From positions 92,631-156,630 of the IMG/VR virus record IMGVR_UViG_3300025379_000003: a stretch of 64,000 nucleotides of DNA. One strand, given 5' to 3'. Below the pieces are notes generated by a model. It was not told where the DNA came from. It searched no databases and worked only from the letters and a program-made list of their open reading frames with translations. Shown here in pieces: positions 55,300 through 63,723 of the stretch (position 1 is its first letter; every line of letters begins with the position of its first letter). The DNA comes from a virus. The translations under genes were made by a program, and so were the position numbers.

Positions 55300-55522
55300 G
55301 TGTTAATCCATGTGCTAGTGCTTGAATTTCTTCTTTGGTCATAAAGAAGTTATATGTTGAAACATCTGAGATTTCACCATCTCGTAAATTTTGTTGTTCT
55401 AAATTAACACTAAAAAGACCTTTAGGACTCAACACTTCATGTTTCTTCAACACCAGTCGAAATCCTGAATCTTCTTTAATGACCATTTCTTTATATGTAT
55501 TTTTAATTGAATCATGTAGCAT
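55292..55522 (-). CDS. Unknown small protein upstream of queE
   Basis: A 76-residue protein (MLHDSIKNTYKEMVIKEDSG, then VSTYNFFMTKEEIQALAHGL). It overlaps the next gene by eight bases and the previous one by eleven, with GGAGAAG before the ATG. It looks like a small sheet plus a C-terminal helix. No known domain recognised. Confidence 0.65.
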   Translation of the reverse strand: MLHDSIKNTYKEMVIKEDSGFRLVLKKHEVLSPKGLFSVNLEQQNLRDGEISDVSTYNFFMTKEEIQALAHGLTHE

Positions 55523-55904
55523 TGTCTTCTCCTTTTAATGAATCTAAAATGACCTTACGTTCTCTATTATACACTTCTCTATTTAGGAAAGCAAGGAACT
55601 CTTCATATTCCATATCTTCTGCTTTGCTCAAAATATTGCGACAGGCTAGAGCATAATATCTGCGACGAGCGGCTTTAGTAACACCCTTGGCATCTTCTAC
55701 AGACATTTGAAAACTACGTACTAGAATGTCTGCGGCCTCACTGGGTTTTCCTGTCCAAATAACATCACCGTCTCCGGTAATGGTTAACACAGTCTTAGGC
55801 CCACTGGAATTAAACTGTACATTATTAGGTTGATAACTATGACCTGCTTGACTACCAACTGCTGTATTATAATATCCATAGGCTGGTCCAATAGTTTGCG
55901 CCAT
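55512..55904 (-). CDS. Unknown protein with basic helical C-terminus
   Basis: A 130-residue product from ATG 55904, which has AGGA just upstream. A longer reading to 56180 would run through the HIT gene and is rejected. The N-terminal 40 residues are polar (MAQTIGPAYGYYNTAVG). Then come TVLTITGDGDVIWTGKPSEAADILVRSF and a charged helical part, KGVTKAARRRYYALACRNIL ... EEFLAFLNREVYNRERKVI. I recall such proteins from aquatic T4-like phages; role unknown. Confidence 0.72.
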   Translation of the reverse strand: MAQTIGPAYGYYNTAVGSQAGHSYQPNNVQFNSSGPKTVLTITGDGDVIWTGKPSEAADILVRSFQMSVEDAKGVTKAARRRYYALACRNILSKAEDMEYEEFLAFLNREVYNRERKVILDSLKGEDNAT

Positions 55905-55947
55905 AAATCCTGTATGGTTATTAGAGCTCCATTCATACTCAATAGGA

Positions 55948-56370
55948 TTAATCTGCTCTAAAGTCCGGCGATTTATAATTGCCTTTGCCTGGTATTGTAT
56001 TTCTGACGCCGCCCGTCGGATCGTCGACGTCACCTCGCCTACGTGGTATAAGATGGACATGAGGCCAGTTGATAGTTTGTCCAGCAGCCTGGCCCATATT
56101 AAGTCCAATATTGTAACCGTCCCATTCTCCGGTTTCCACCATTTTTTTGCCGTATCTAACAGCATCTTCAAACGCATCATTTAGTACTCCTATGGTATTG
56201 TATTTAGGCACAAACAATAAATGTCCGGGTGTACAGGGGTATTTGTCTCTGTAGATAGCCACATGAAAATCATCACGTTCTAAGTCAGTCCATGGGGTAT
56301 CAGCCCAATCGATATGATCCGGCCCATCAAAGATTTTATCCTGTACAGTCTTTTTCATTTGGTCCACCAT
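55948..56370 (-). CDS. HIT-family hydrolase-like protein
   Basis: The 140-residue product has the HIT fold pattern: DFHVAIYRDKYPCTPGHLLFVPK, then GYNIGLNMGQAAGQTINWPHVHLIPR. HIT enzymes cleave nucleoside-phosphate bonds in dinucleotides or adenylylated compounds. Only the last two histidines of the HxHxH triad are present; the first is Trp (WPHVH). It lies between two nucleotide-related genes and overlaps the phosphoribosyltransferase by 16 bases. Confidence 0.85.
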   Translation of the reverse strand: MVDQMKKTVQDKIFDGPDHIDWADTPWTDLERDDFHVAIYRDKYPCTPGHLLFVPKYNTIGVLNDAFEDAVRYGKKMVETGEWDGYNIGLNMGQAAGQTINWPHVHLIPRRRGDVDDPTGGVRNTIPGKGNYKSPDFRAD

Positions 56371-56855
56371 TCCTCGTAAGGAAATTCAATCCATACGTCT
56401 TGTTCTGATTTGTTTACTTCCATCCCTGTGAAATCCATAGTGACTTGACATGCGCTACTCCAGTTATCCACAACCACAGCAAATTTAACATTGTCATTCC
56501 ACACACCTTCGTCCCATACCTGATGCTCGGGTTGGCATGAGCTACGCCAGTCATTCATTAGCCAGTTAATTGTAGCTCCTGTATCGTTGATGTCGTCGAC
56601 GATTAGAATTTTTTTGCCGCTAAACGCATCTTCACTCATACTAAAATTACTAACAGTATCGCCACCATCACGCAGACTGATATCTAAACTACACATTTTG
56701 ATACCAAAATATTGACTGATCATGACAGCAGGCAACAACCCACCACGACCGATGCCTACAATATAATCCGGGCGCCAACCGCTAACGGCGATATCCCGAC
56801 ATATTTTGCCAACAAGGCCTTTGTACTCCTGATCATTAAGTATGAGCTTGTTCAT
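56355..56855 (-). CDS. Phosphoribosyltransferase-like protein (type I)
   Basis: The 166-residue product has IVGIGRGGLLPAVMISQYFG and the PRPP-binding loop ILIVDDINDTGATINWL (residues 83-99) typical of purine/xanthine phosphoribosyltransferases. It probably joins a base to PRPP, or salvages bases. The presence of deazaguanine genes nearby raises the possibility that the substrate is related, which is speculation. It overlaps the cupin gene upstream by 20 bases. Confidence 0.87.
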   Translation of the reverse strand: MNKLILNDQEYKGLVGKICRDIAVSGWRPDYIVGIGRGGLLPAVMISQYFGIKMCSLDISLRDGGDTVSNFSMSEDAFSGKKILIVDDINDTGATINWLMNDWRSSCQPEHQVWDEGVWNDNVKFAVVVDNWSSACQVTMDFTGMEVNKSEQDVWIEFPYEEWWTK

Positions 56856-57315
56856 TTCTTTCCTTCAAATATTGTTCATTATGTATCCACTGATTATTAA
56901 CTAAAAATCCCCATTCACGCTGTTGTGGTCCAGGCATAAACAGAGTCCAAGGAGTAACTCCTTCTTGTAATTCAATACGATGATAGCTTGATGGTCGAGA
57001 TATACGAAAATGACCAGGGCCTCTCCATTTACGAATTTCACCAATCATTTCTTTTTTGTCATTAAATTTTGGAATCCATTCGTAATATCCACCTCGTAAA
57101 ATTAGTGTAGCGTAAGGCCAAGGATGATCATGCACATCATCGGGGTCTGACTTAAGAAACTTGTGTAAAAACACATTAAATGGAAATAACTTTCGGTCTT
57201 TGAGAAAGACATAATAGCGTATAAGATAAGGTTCATTTCCTTCTCGATCTAGTACAACACGTTTACGACCCATTTGGTCGAGCAAATTTAAAATTTTGTC
57301 AGCAAGTTTTGACAT
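56836..57315 (-). CDS. Cupin-domain protein
   Basis: The 159-residue product has a single cupin barrel: metal ligands in DVHDHPWPY (His62, His64), a LILRGGYYEW strand, then SRPSSYHRIEL and PWTLFMPGPQQREWGF. Such cupins are often sugar or small-molecule modifying, or dioxygenase-like. It overlaps the glycosyltransferase gene by 28 bases, so it may act in the same glycan or nucleotide modification step. Confidence 0.8.
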   Translation of the reverse strand: MSKLADKILNLLDQMGRKRVVLDREGNEPYLIRYYVFLKDRKLFPFNVFLHKFLKSDPDDVHDHPWPYATLILRGGYYEWIPKFNDKKEMIGEIRKWRGPGHFRISRPSSYHRIELQEGVTPWTLFMPGPQQREWGFLVNNQWIHNEQYLKERNEQAHT

Positions 57316-58355
57316 GAGAAAAATCTTTCTGTTAAGTCTTGAGTTTGTTTGTGTAGTTGTGGTAAAAACTTTTCGTAATTTTTTAAGTAATTGACCAATT
57401 TATAGCAAAGTTGCGGACGATATGATTGATATGCTTCAAAACTTTCAGTCCATTTGCTTGGATATTTGAAAGTATCATAATACATTTCTGTGTAGCTTAA
57501 TCTATCAGGCACCATGGGAATAGTATCTACCATAGCACCTTCGTAGCAACTGATACCTAGTGTTTCCTGTAGGTTAGCACTGAACACAATCTTAGCACGT
57601 TTCAACAAGGTATGGTATTCATTCTTAGTCAGTGATTGATCCTGGCAAACAACAAATTCATATTCTGGTAAATGATTAGCCAAATCTCTAAAAATTTCTA
57701 CCTGCTTCTCTGGAGCAATACGGTGCGGGAATACAATTAGGTTGTCTTTGGCATACGGGCCTCCTCCGCCCAATAATTCATCCATATACTCCATGGGCCA
57801 ACCTGTGCGAACAATTTTATCTTTGGCAAAATAGATGGTGATATCAGATTTACGATCTAACAAATTTTCACAGAACATATCAATATGGAACTGTGTGGCA
57901 AAGTAGTTATGATCAAATGCTTCATAAAAACTTTTCTCAGCATGTCTTACCCATGGCTTATCTCCTACAAGACGTCCAAGAAAATCTTGAGGATCATAAC
58001 TGCCAGCATGCCATAAGCCGTGTGTAGTTACTGGGATTCCCAGTAGTTCACTCATGTATTTTAAATTTATGATTCCGGGATGCCAAGCATCTGTGAACAA
58101 AAAATGATCGCCAGGCTTGACTGCTCCGGAGCAAAACAAACGACTAATCTGTTCAACTTGATTAGCCTTGTATATATTGGTGCCACCAAAGTTAAGAAAA
58201 GCTCCTGGCGTAGTTGCTGGAGGAATATCTCCAGGTCCGGAAATAACTCTAACATCGTGTCCTGCCTTTCGTAAGATATTAGGTACATGGGACTTCCATT
58301 GCCCCGTGTACCTAGTTTCTACACTTTCTAAATCGATTAGAAAGATATTTGCCAT
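57288..58355 (-). CDS. Glycosyltransferase, GT-B fold
   Basis: The product is 355 residues from ATG 58355, right after the upstream stop; an alternative start at 58427 would overlap the upstream gene and adds an unlikely leader. The C-terminal half has the nucleotide-sugar-binding pattern VFPHRIAPEKQVEIFRDL, then SANLQETLGISCYEGAM and PMVPDRLSY, as in GT4-type enzymes. The N-terminal half is Rossmann-like (ANIFLIDLESV). The target could be DNA, a virion protein or host glycan; T4 uses GTs on DNA, but this one is not like T4 alpha/beta-GT. Confidence 0.83.
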   Translation of the reverse strand: MANIFLIDLESVETRYTGQWKSHVPNILRKAGHDVRVISGPGDIPPATTPGAFLNFGGTNIYKANQVEQISRLFCSGAVKPGDHFLFTDAWHPGIINLKYMSELLGIPVTTHGLWHAGSYDPQDFLGRLVGDKPWVRHAEKSFYEAFDHNYFATQFHIDMFCENLLDRKSDITIYFAKDKIVRTGWPMEYMDELLGGGGPYAKDNLIVFPHRIAPEKQVEIFRDLANHLPEYEFVVCQDQSLTKNEYHTLLKRAKIVFSANLQETLGISCYEGAMVDTIPMVPDRLSYTEMYYDTFKYPSKWTESFEAYQSYRPQLCYKLVNYLKNYEKFLPQLHKQTQDLTERFFSCQNLLTKF

Positions 58356-58356
58356 A

Positions 58357-58620
58357 TCAATACCGTGGCTTGAAGTTGCCGCGGAATTCGCGTTGTTTAA
58401 CTGGCTCTGGACGTCCTTCACGTTCACGACGTGCTTTACGTTCTAAGTACTCTTGCTCCTGTTGGAACTTCCTATACTCTGGACTACGATACAAGTCCGC
58501 AGGGTTATAGGGCAGTAGGTTAATCCTACAGTGATCCAACCAACGATCTAGATCATTAAAGATCTTGTTGACTTCGGGCTTCAGTTGAAGAGTTTTTGTA
58601 ATATAGTTTGGCAATGCCAT
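58357..58620 (-). CDS. Unknown small basic protein
   Basis: An 87-residue protein (TKTLQLKPEVNKIFNDLDRWLDHCRINLLPYNPADLYRSPEYR) with a very basic tail rich in Arg/Glu/Lys. It is predicted helical. Its stop is one base from the glycosyltransferase start, so the two are translationally linked. The basic tail suggests nucleic acid contact, but nothing specific can be claimed. Confidence 0.7.
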   Translation of the reverse strand: MALPNYITKTLQLKPEVNKIFNDLDRWLDHCRINLLPYNPADLYRSPEYRKFQQEQEYLERKARREREGRPEPVKQREFRGNFKPRY

Positions 58621-58646
58621 TTTAAATTTTCCTGTTAAAATAGGAG

Positions 58647-59012
58647 TTAATGAAAAGACGGAGTATATTCCACAATACCATCTGATTCCCCATCTTCGGA
58701 TACTACGATCTCATAAGATCGATTTGGTCCGTAAAGAGGAATTAAATGGTCCTGCAAAATATCTGTTGCTATCATTTCGCAGGACTTATGATTTTGGTCG
58801 CCTGCTCGGATAAAATCTTGTAGTGCCCATTTGACAAGGAAGAACTCTAGTTCACGATCCAAATGCGTGACAGAGATTTTAACTTCGACCTTGAACATAT
58901 GGCGATGTTCGTGTTCTAAAAATTCAATGCGTGGATCAATTTTACCTGCGTCGGGGTAAAAATGAAAACCTTCAAATTCTGTGCGAATTTTGATATATGT
59001 ATTTGTTGTCAT
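58647..59012 (-). CDS. queD: QueD-like 6-carboxytetrahydropterin synthase homolog
   Basis: The 121-residue product has the PTPS/QueD fold pattern: FEGFHFYPDA with a first His17, LEHEHRHMFKVEVKI giving the His-x-His metal pair, and KSCEMIATDI with Glu79 in the position of the catalytic Glu motif. QueD turns dihydroneopterin triphosphate into the QueE substrate. The usual catalytic Cys before the HxH pair is not seen (Leu/Glu instead), so activity may differ. It overlaps the next upstream gene by four bases. Confidence 0.75.
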   Translation of the reverse strand: MTTNTYIKIRTEFEGFHFYPDAGKIDPRIEFLEHEHRHMFKVEVKISVTHLDRELEFFLVKWALQDFIRAGDQNHKSCEMIATDILQDHLIPLYGPNRSYEIVVSEDGESDGIVEYTPSFH

Positions 59013-59548
59013 AGTTCTGTGTCCTGTGTATATTGATCCCAGTAAGTATATTTGTCTTTACTCATTAGATCATGTAGTTGATGAGTCCACACACCCGGAT
59101 TAGTCTTACCCCATGTGAGGTCGTCCAGTTTAAGTGTGGCGTTATAGTTAAATTGATTAATGTAAGGTAGCTTAACACTAATCATCGGAACAAATCTAGG
59201 ATATTCAGAATATCCAGATTCGAGCACTCCTTCGGCGTGTTTGACATCAAAGTCTAATGTCACCCAGTAGTCTGCTTTTAAACATGGAAGAATGACATCG
59301 TCCCATGCCCGGTATTCTTGAAATGTAATACCTTGAGGATTAAAACTTTGGCTAGTACCAAAGTAGATATGTTTGATACGTTTAGACTCGTCTAACATTG
59401 CTTGTGAGTCGTTGGCAATACGTAGGATATCTTCTACAGGAGGTGTGCCTACAACAAACAATGTATACATACCATGACAAATAGTATGTTCTACTTCATA
59501 ACCTGTAAAGTAAACGACTCCTTGTCGTTCTTCAGTATTCAATCCCAT
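59009..59548 (-). CDS. Unknown protein next to queD
   Basis: A 179-residue protein (VVYFTGYEVEHTICHGMYTLFVVGTPP, IKHIYFGTSQSF, ADYWVTLDFDVKHAEGVLESG, PMISVKLPYINQFNYNATLK). It has alternating strands and helices, reminiscent of a TIM-barrel-like half or a Rossmann-type domain. I cannot name the family. Its four-base overlap with queD suggests a linked job, perhaps in deazaguanine handling. No catalytic motif is visible. Confidence 0.7.
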   Translation of the reverse strand: MGLNTEERQGVVYFTGYEVEHTICHGMYTLFVVGTPPVEDILRIANDSQAMLDESKRIKHIYFGTSQSFNPQGITFQEYRAWDDVILPCLKADYWVTLDFDVKHAEGVLESGYSEYPRFVPMISVKLPYINQFNYNATLKLDDLTWGKTNPGVWTHQLHDLMSKDKYTYWDQYTQDTEL

Positions 59549-60432
59549 ACAATGTAACCTCGGCTATAACCGTTTGGACGATCCTTACCATCCGCAAACG
59601 CTTGTTGCCATTCTGTATCTCTATTATACGCTTTAGTCCAGAAATTGTCAATAGCTAAATGATAATTTTCAATCATCCAAACTGCTTCTTTCATACATTG
59701 ATGAAATTTTGGATTTCGAGGACTTGGACGAATTGTAGTACAGGCTTTCCAAAGTTGTTGCTGTGCTTCCTCTCTACTAATTGCTTTGCCAACGCCGTCT
59801 ATAATTATTGCGTTGTTGTTTAGTTTAATGTCTAAGCCTAACGCATATTTTCCAGTTAGGTCAATGACCACATCATAACTTTCACTGGTTCCTAACAGCA
59901 GTTGATCTCCCCATAATTCTAAATTACTTGATCCTAATACATCAACACTGGCATTTGATCGTTGTGATTTTAATCTATTAAACGCCACCCAGGCAAGGAA
60001 TCCACTGCCTATGATTAGTATTTTTCCATTAGATCTTTCTCTAATTTGTTGCCATGCTTGATCTATAATATTGATACCGCAGGCTACTGGCTCAATAATA
60101 TAGCGAGGGTGTAGTTCAGGAACCCATGTGTATTCAGTGTTGCGTACATTATAAAAATCTGCATAAGCGGGTTCACCGCGTGTAGCAACAAAATTTCCAA
60201 TGGCAATATCAGTGATATCACTACCAACTTTGGTTACTATGCCCAATCCTTCATGCCCCTGCATGTGTAATGGTAGTGGCCCAAAATTGCCCATCATCAT
60301 GTCGATGTCGCTTCGGCAAACACCTGTCATAACAGCACGTACTTCAATTTCGTTATCAGAAGGTTCAGGCTTTTCCCAAATGGTTTCTTCAAATATTCCG
60401 TTTCCGGTAGTATGTAGTAGTCTTACGTTCAT
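59539..60432 (-). CDS. Medium-chain dehydrogenase (alcohol dehydrogenase-like)
   Basis: The 297-residue product has a GroES-like N-terminal domain with catalytic zinc ligands Cys38 in GVCRSDID and a His in MQGHEGLG, followed by VGSDITDIAIGNFVAT. A shortened Rossmann domain has ILIIGSGFLAWVAFN. The four-Cys structural zinc loop is absent, as in sorbitol-type branches. It overlaps the Gfo/Idh/MocA gene by four bases; together they may oxidise a sugar or nucleotide sugar used by the glycosyltransferase. Confidence 0.87.
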   Translation of the reverse strand: MNVRLLHTTGNGIFEETIWEKPEPSDNEIEVRAVMTGVCRSDIDMMMGNFGPLPLHMQGHEGLGIVTKVGSDITDIAIGNFVATRGEPAYADFYNVRNTEYTWVPELHPRYIIEPVACGINIIDQAWQQIRERSNGKILIIGSGFLAWVAFNRLKSQRSNASVDVLGSSNLELWGDQLLLGTSESYDVVIDLTGKYALGLDIKLNNNAIIIDGVGKAISREEAQQQLWKACTTIRPSPRNPKFHQCMKEAVWMIENYHLAIDNFWTKAYNRDTEWQQAFADGKDRPNGYSRGYIVWD

Positions 60433-61310
60433 TCTATCTTACTGTGAATCCAGTAATCCTGTAGTAATTGGTTATTCCAAAATAAATTATTTTCTAAATT
60501 ATCAATAGCATCTTTGATCATGACTTGGTATGCTTCTTCTGGACATAATCCTAATTCAATAACTTCAGCACCGCCATCTTTTAAATTAAATGTAATAGCT
60601 CTACGATCTTCTTTTAGAGTACGCCAGTCTGCGGTCAAACTCCAAGCTCGATCATTACACATGAAATTTAATTTAAAGTAGTCATCGACATCATATGTGC
60701 CATGTTCGTTAACTCTGCCATAATCTGTCTTTGTGAGATCACACAATTTCCATTTACGGTCAATCGATCTTTCTAATTCACGTGATGTCATGTATTCTGG
60801 GTCTAAAGCCATAAACAAGCTCAACAAGTGAGGCATTAAATCTCTACTAACTCCGCCATATGCCAAGTGTTTTGTGGTAAACCATGTTCCAGGATTGGGC
60901 ACACGATCTTGATTTAACCAATCAATTGATATTGAATCTGAGTCAATCATCAATTCACGCATACGTTCAATATTATCTCGCCATTGGTTATTTTTAACCA
61001 TCATGAATCTTGTTTTAGGAAAATAGCTGACTAACTCCAACCAATCTTTGGCATTAGCAACACCTGGTTTTTCCACAAATATAATTTTAGCACAATTGGC
61101 CGCAGACCTAGCATGAATATTATGTAGATAATTTGGAGTACAAATGTGTGCGGTATCAAAATGTTTGTGCTTAAGGCAAGCGTCTCCAATTGTGGGATAG
61201 TCAGCATTTGCTGATGGATTGATATCCACAGTAACAACTTCGTGTCCTAAATTAGTTAATACTGCTTTGTAGAGATTGCCAATCCCCATACCTACGATTA
61301 GACTTTTCAC
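60429..61310 (-). CDS. Gfo/Idh/MocA-type oxidoreductase
   Basis: The 293-residue product has an N-terminal Rossmann fold (LIVGMGIGNLYKAVL), HICTPNYLH and the family hallmark EKPG at residues 80-83. The C-terminal domain contains GGVSRDLMPHLLSL with the conserved Asp/His. These NAD(P)-dependent enzymes act on sugars and inositols. It is shorter than typical (about 330-390 residues). Flanking overlaps with the dehydrogenase and HAD genes suggest one pathway. Confidence 0.88.
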   Translation of the reverse strand: MKSLIVGMGIGNLYKAVLTNLGHEVVTVDINPSANADYPTIGDACLKHKHFDTAHICTPNYLHNIHARSAANCAKIIFVEKPGVANAKDWLELVSYFPKTRFMMVKNNQWRDNIERMRELMIDSDSISIDWLNQDRVPNPGTWFTTKHLAYGGVSRDLMPHLLSLFMALDPEYMTSRELERSIDRKWKLCDLTKTDYGRVNEHGTYDVDDYFKLNFMCNDRAWSLTADWRTLKEDRRAITFNLKDGGAEVIELGLCPEEAYQVMIKDAIDNLENNLFWNNQLLQDYWIHSKIE

Positions 61311-61723
61311 AATTCAAATCCTCTTGAAACGAAACCAGAAAAATGAATAACCATTAAGTCTGTGTTATCAATCAATGCCATTTCACGCATTTCTAAAACA
61401 ATACTGGGTTCGCTTTCTACAAAAATTTTATAACCTTCTTCAATACACTTACGATATTTGTATTCAGCTGGAGTTTCATCACTATTCACAGGCTTCATAA
61501 ACAAATTTTGTGGCGGAGTGGATAACTGTTTGAGCCATTCTAGTGTAACTGGCCGACGATCTTCTGTACGGGCAGTGACCACATCAAAAACACCAACTGG
61601 CGAAAACATGGGCCTAGCATATAATGTATGCTCGAAAAATTCATCATCATTTAACTGAGGAATTTTATGAAAATCGGGTAGTAATACCCCGTCCATATCA
61701 AATGCGATTCTAATATTATTCAT
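61307..61723 (-). CDS. HAD-superfamily phosphatase-like protein
   Basis: The 138-residue product has motif I FDMDGVLLPDF (Asp9, Asp11), motif II VVTARTEDRRP and a Lys in FMKPVNSDETPAEYKY, with a partial motif III (FVESEPSIVLEM). This is the HAD hydrolase pattern without a large cap, as in small nucleotide or sugar phosphatases. It overlaps both neighbours by a few bases. The substrate is unknown; a sugar phosphate or nucleotide fits the context. Confidence 0.82.
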   Translation of the reverse strand: MNNIRIAFDMDGVLLPDFHKIPQLNDDEFFEHTLYARPMFSPVGVFDVVTARTEDRRPVTLEWLKQLSTPPQNLFMKPVNSDETPAEYKYRKCIEEGYKIFVESEPSIVLEMREMALIDNTDLMVIHFSGFVSRGFEL

Positions 61724-62201
61724 CTCTGTACCTTATGCCATAATCTTGACTAATTTTTTTGCTACCCCACATTGGCTCTTCAGCAAAGTAAGGAAGTTTT
61801 ACACCTTGAATGACTTCATCGCATATTTCTTTCGGAGTATGCCAGTCAGTAAATAATACAGCCCAACGCCATTCAGTATTGGGATAATACCGTTCCATAA
61901 AAAGTTTTGTATCTTTATATGTACTACCAGATACAATATTGTCATCTACAAATACAATACGTTCTGGATCACTGCCGGTGACCAGTTCACCTCGCTCTGC
62001 CCAATAAGCACCTAATGGTAATTTAAGCATTTGCGCTACCCACATAGCATAACTAAATCCGCTACGTGCCACAGCAATGATTTCGTTAGGATTGAAATCT
62101 GCAATTTGGGCCAGCATAATACTAAAATATGCTTCGCCCTCTGCGTCACGCATTACTCTAGGTTGTTCTGGAAAATCTGTAAATTTATTCACTGTCAACA
62201 C
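61716..62201 (-). CDS. Second phosphoribosyltransferase-like protein
   Basis: The 161-residue product has IIAVARSGFSYAMWVAQML and a PRPP loop RIVFVDDNIVSGSTYKD (residues 81-97). This is the orotate/hypoxanthine-type PRTase pattern but differs clearly from the PRTase at 56355-56855. Two PRTases flanking the QueD and DpdA-like genes is unusual. It overlaps the dpdA-like gene by 17 bases, which suggests coupled expression. Confidence 0.83.
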   Translation of the reverse strand: MLTVNKFTDFPEQPRVMRDAEGEAYFSIMLAQIADFNPNEIIAVARSGFSYAMWVAQMLKLPLGAYWAERGELVTGSDPERIVFVDDNIVSGSTYKDTKLFMERYYPNTEWRWAVLFTDWHTPKEICDEVIQGVKLPYFAEEPMWGSKKISQDYGIRYRDE

Positions 62202-63723
62202 TTTCTTCTAAAGCACGTAATTCGTCATCGTCGGGATTAGACAAGTCTAAATCATTTTCATCTTTAGCTTCTTCTTCAAATAAATTAAAGAATGTATTAC
62301 GTGCCATACCATCTTGGCTACGTGTGCCTTCTAGGCTACGTAAAAATCCAATACCTTCTTCAATCATATCAAATGCTTCTTGTTTTGATGTTGTTTCAAA
62401 CAGCTCTTTGATAAAACGGCTAAAGTATAAAATCCTACGTGGAACCCAGTCACTGTATTCTTTTTCTTTCTTACCTTCAATTCCCCATAACTTCCAATTT
62501 GGCTGATATCTTGTACATTCGATATCTACTAAATGATTAGCACGTTGTACACTGGAAATGTGACTGTTAACATTATGTGCCATCATAAGAGCATAGCTAA
62601 AACTATCCCATGATGTTTTGCCTTCTTTGCCAATCTTGTTTAACATGCCTGGCTGATACCAGCAGATATCACCCATTGTCAAGCGGCTTCCAATTTCACT
62701 TTCCCAGGGGAAAGGAGTCTTGCTTGTTGCGAGTGCCTTGTTGTCTGTGGCTTTTTCCATAATAGTACTCCACCGTTTTGGCGAGAACTGTGGGTTTGTG
62801 TAGACAAGTCCGTGTGCTGTTGCGATAAACGGTGAGGCGCAATCAAAAGAGATGGTGAAGTTTTCATTGATATGTTTCCTAATTTGTCGTTGAATCAAAG
62901 TTAAGTAGCAGGCCCAATCTAATTGTGCTGTACCCAAAAAGTGCATCCAGTCTTTACCCACTAGCATGCCGTCGTCTCTCATTGTCATTAGACGTTTAAG
63001 AGTAACATCCATCATGCTCATATTAGCACCGCCCATGGCCCAGCCTTCAGCGGCTTTGTCGCCCCATATCTTAGGATCGCTAAATTCTTTAACACCATTA
63101 TACCATTGTTCAGCACGATCCCAGTCGCCACCTTGTAGCACGTTTAGGAACTTGGTCTGACCTAAGCGGTTGTCTAGGAAATATTTGTTATTGTATTTTG
63201 TTTTATCCAAACAATCTTCAAATGTTTTTAGTCCAGTCTTGGCTGTATGATTATGATCACACGCCCACGTAGGAACGTCCAACATCATACTCCAATCAGC
63301 AGTTACTTCTAGCCATTCTAAAATACTTTGACGTACCTTGGTAGCTGAAGGACCTTCAAAATTTAACCAATCAAATTTAAGTACGCCCTTACCAATTTGG
63401 AATCCGCCTGAATCGCCAAGTATTAGAGTTTTATTTCTATCACGTTGTTGAATCATACTTTCTTTTGTCATAGTCTTATTTAGGTCTAGAGTTGCGTGAC
63501 CTGCTGAATAAAGACCATATTTGTAAGTAAAGTACCCATCTTCTTCATTTAAGAAATTCATTCCTTCAATGCCTCGATCAAACCCAGTGGGTATACGATC
63601 CTTAGGAATAAATTCTTCTAATCTCTGTTTAGCAATATATGTGCCATAAAAACTACTAATGGCTGGCAAATATACAGCATAATCCATTTGTAATGGTGTC
63701 AAATTAACTGGTGGTTTTTTCAT
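62185..63723 (-). CDS. dpdA: DpdA-like DNA guanine transglycosylase (TGT family)
   Basis: The 512-residue product has TGT-fold motifs: GDSGGFQIG (Asp104), LQGGD at about residue 197, GWAMGGAN at about 228-234 and a candidate nucleophile Asp294 in ISFDCASPF. The later AHNVNSHISSVQRAN resembles the TGT HNL helix. The usual Cys-x-Cys-x2-Cys zinc cluster of tRNA enzymes is not seen. DpdA enzymes exchange guanine in DNA for a 7-deazaguanine, and queE and a queD-like gene are nearby. A long acidic C-terminal tail follows. Distinguishing DNA from tRNA as substrate is by family resemblance and context. Confidence 0.85.
   Translation of the reverse strand: MKKPPVNLTPLQMDYAVYLPAISSFYGTYIAKQRLEEFIPKDRIPTGFDRGIEGMNFLNEEDGYFTYKYGLYSAGHATLDLNKTMTKESMIQQRDRNKTLILGDSGGFQIGKGVLKFDWLNFEGPSATKVRQSILEWLEVTADWSMMLDVPTWACDHNHTAKTGLKTFEDCLDKTKYNNKYFLDNRLGQTKFLNVLQGGDWDRAEQWYNGVKEFSDPKIWGDKAAEGWAMGGANMSMMDVTLKRLMTMRDDGMLVGKDWMHFLGTAQLDWACYLTLIQRQIRKHINENFTISFDCASPFIATAHGLVYTNPQFSPKRWSTIMEKATDNKALATSKTPFPWESEIGSRLTMGDICWYQPGMLNKIGKEGKTSWDSFSYALMMAHNVNSHISSVQRANHLVDIECTRYQPNWKLWGIEGKKEKEYSDWVPRRILYFSRFIKELFETTSKQEAFDMIEEGIGFLRSLEGTRSQDGMARNTFFNLFEEEAKDENDLDLSNPDDDELRALEESVDSE

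Noticed and set aside
55905-56180. N-terminal extension of the 130-residue gene to 56180
   Set aside because: This part runs antiphase through the HIT gene, which has clear family motifs; ATG 55904 with AGGA is a better start.
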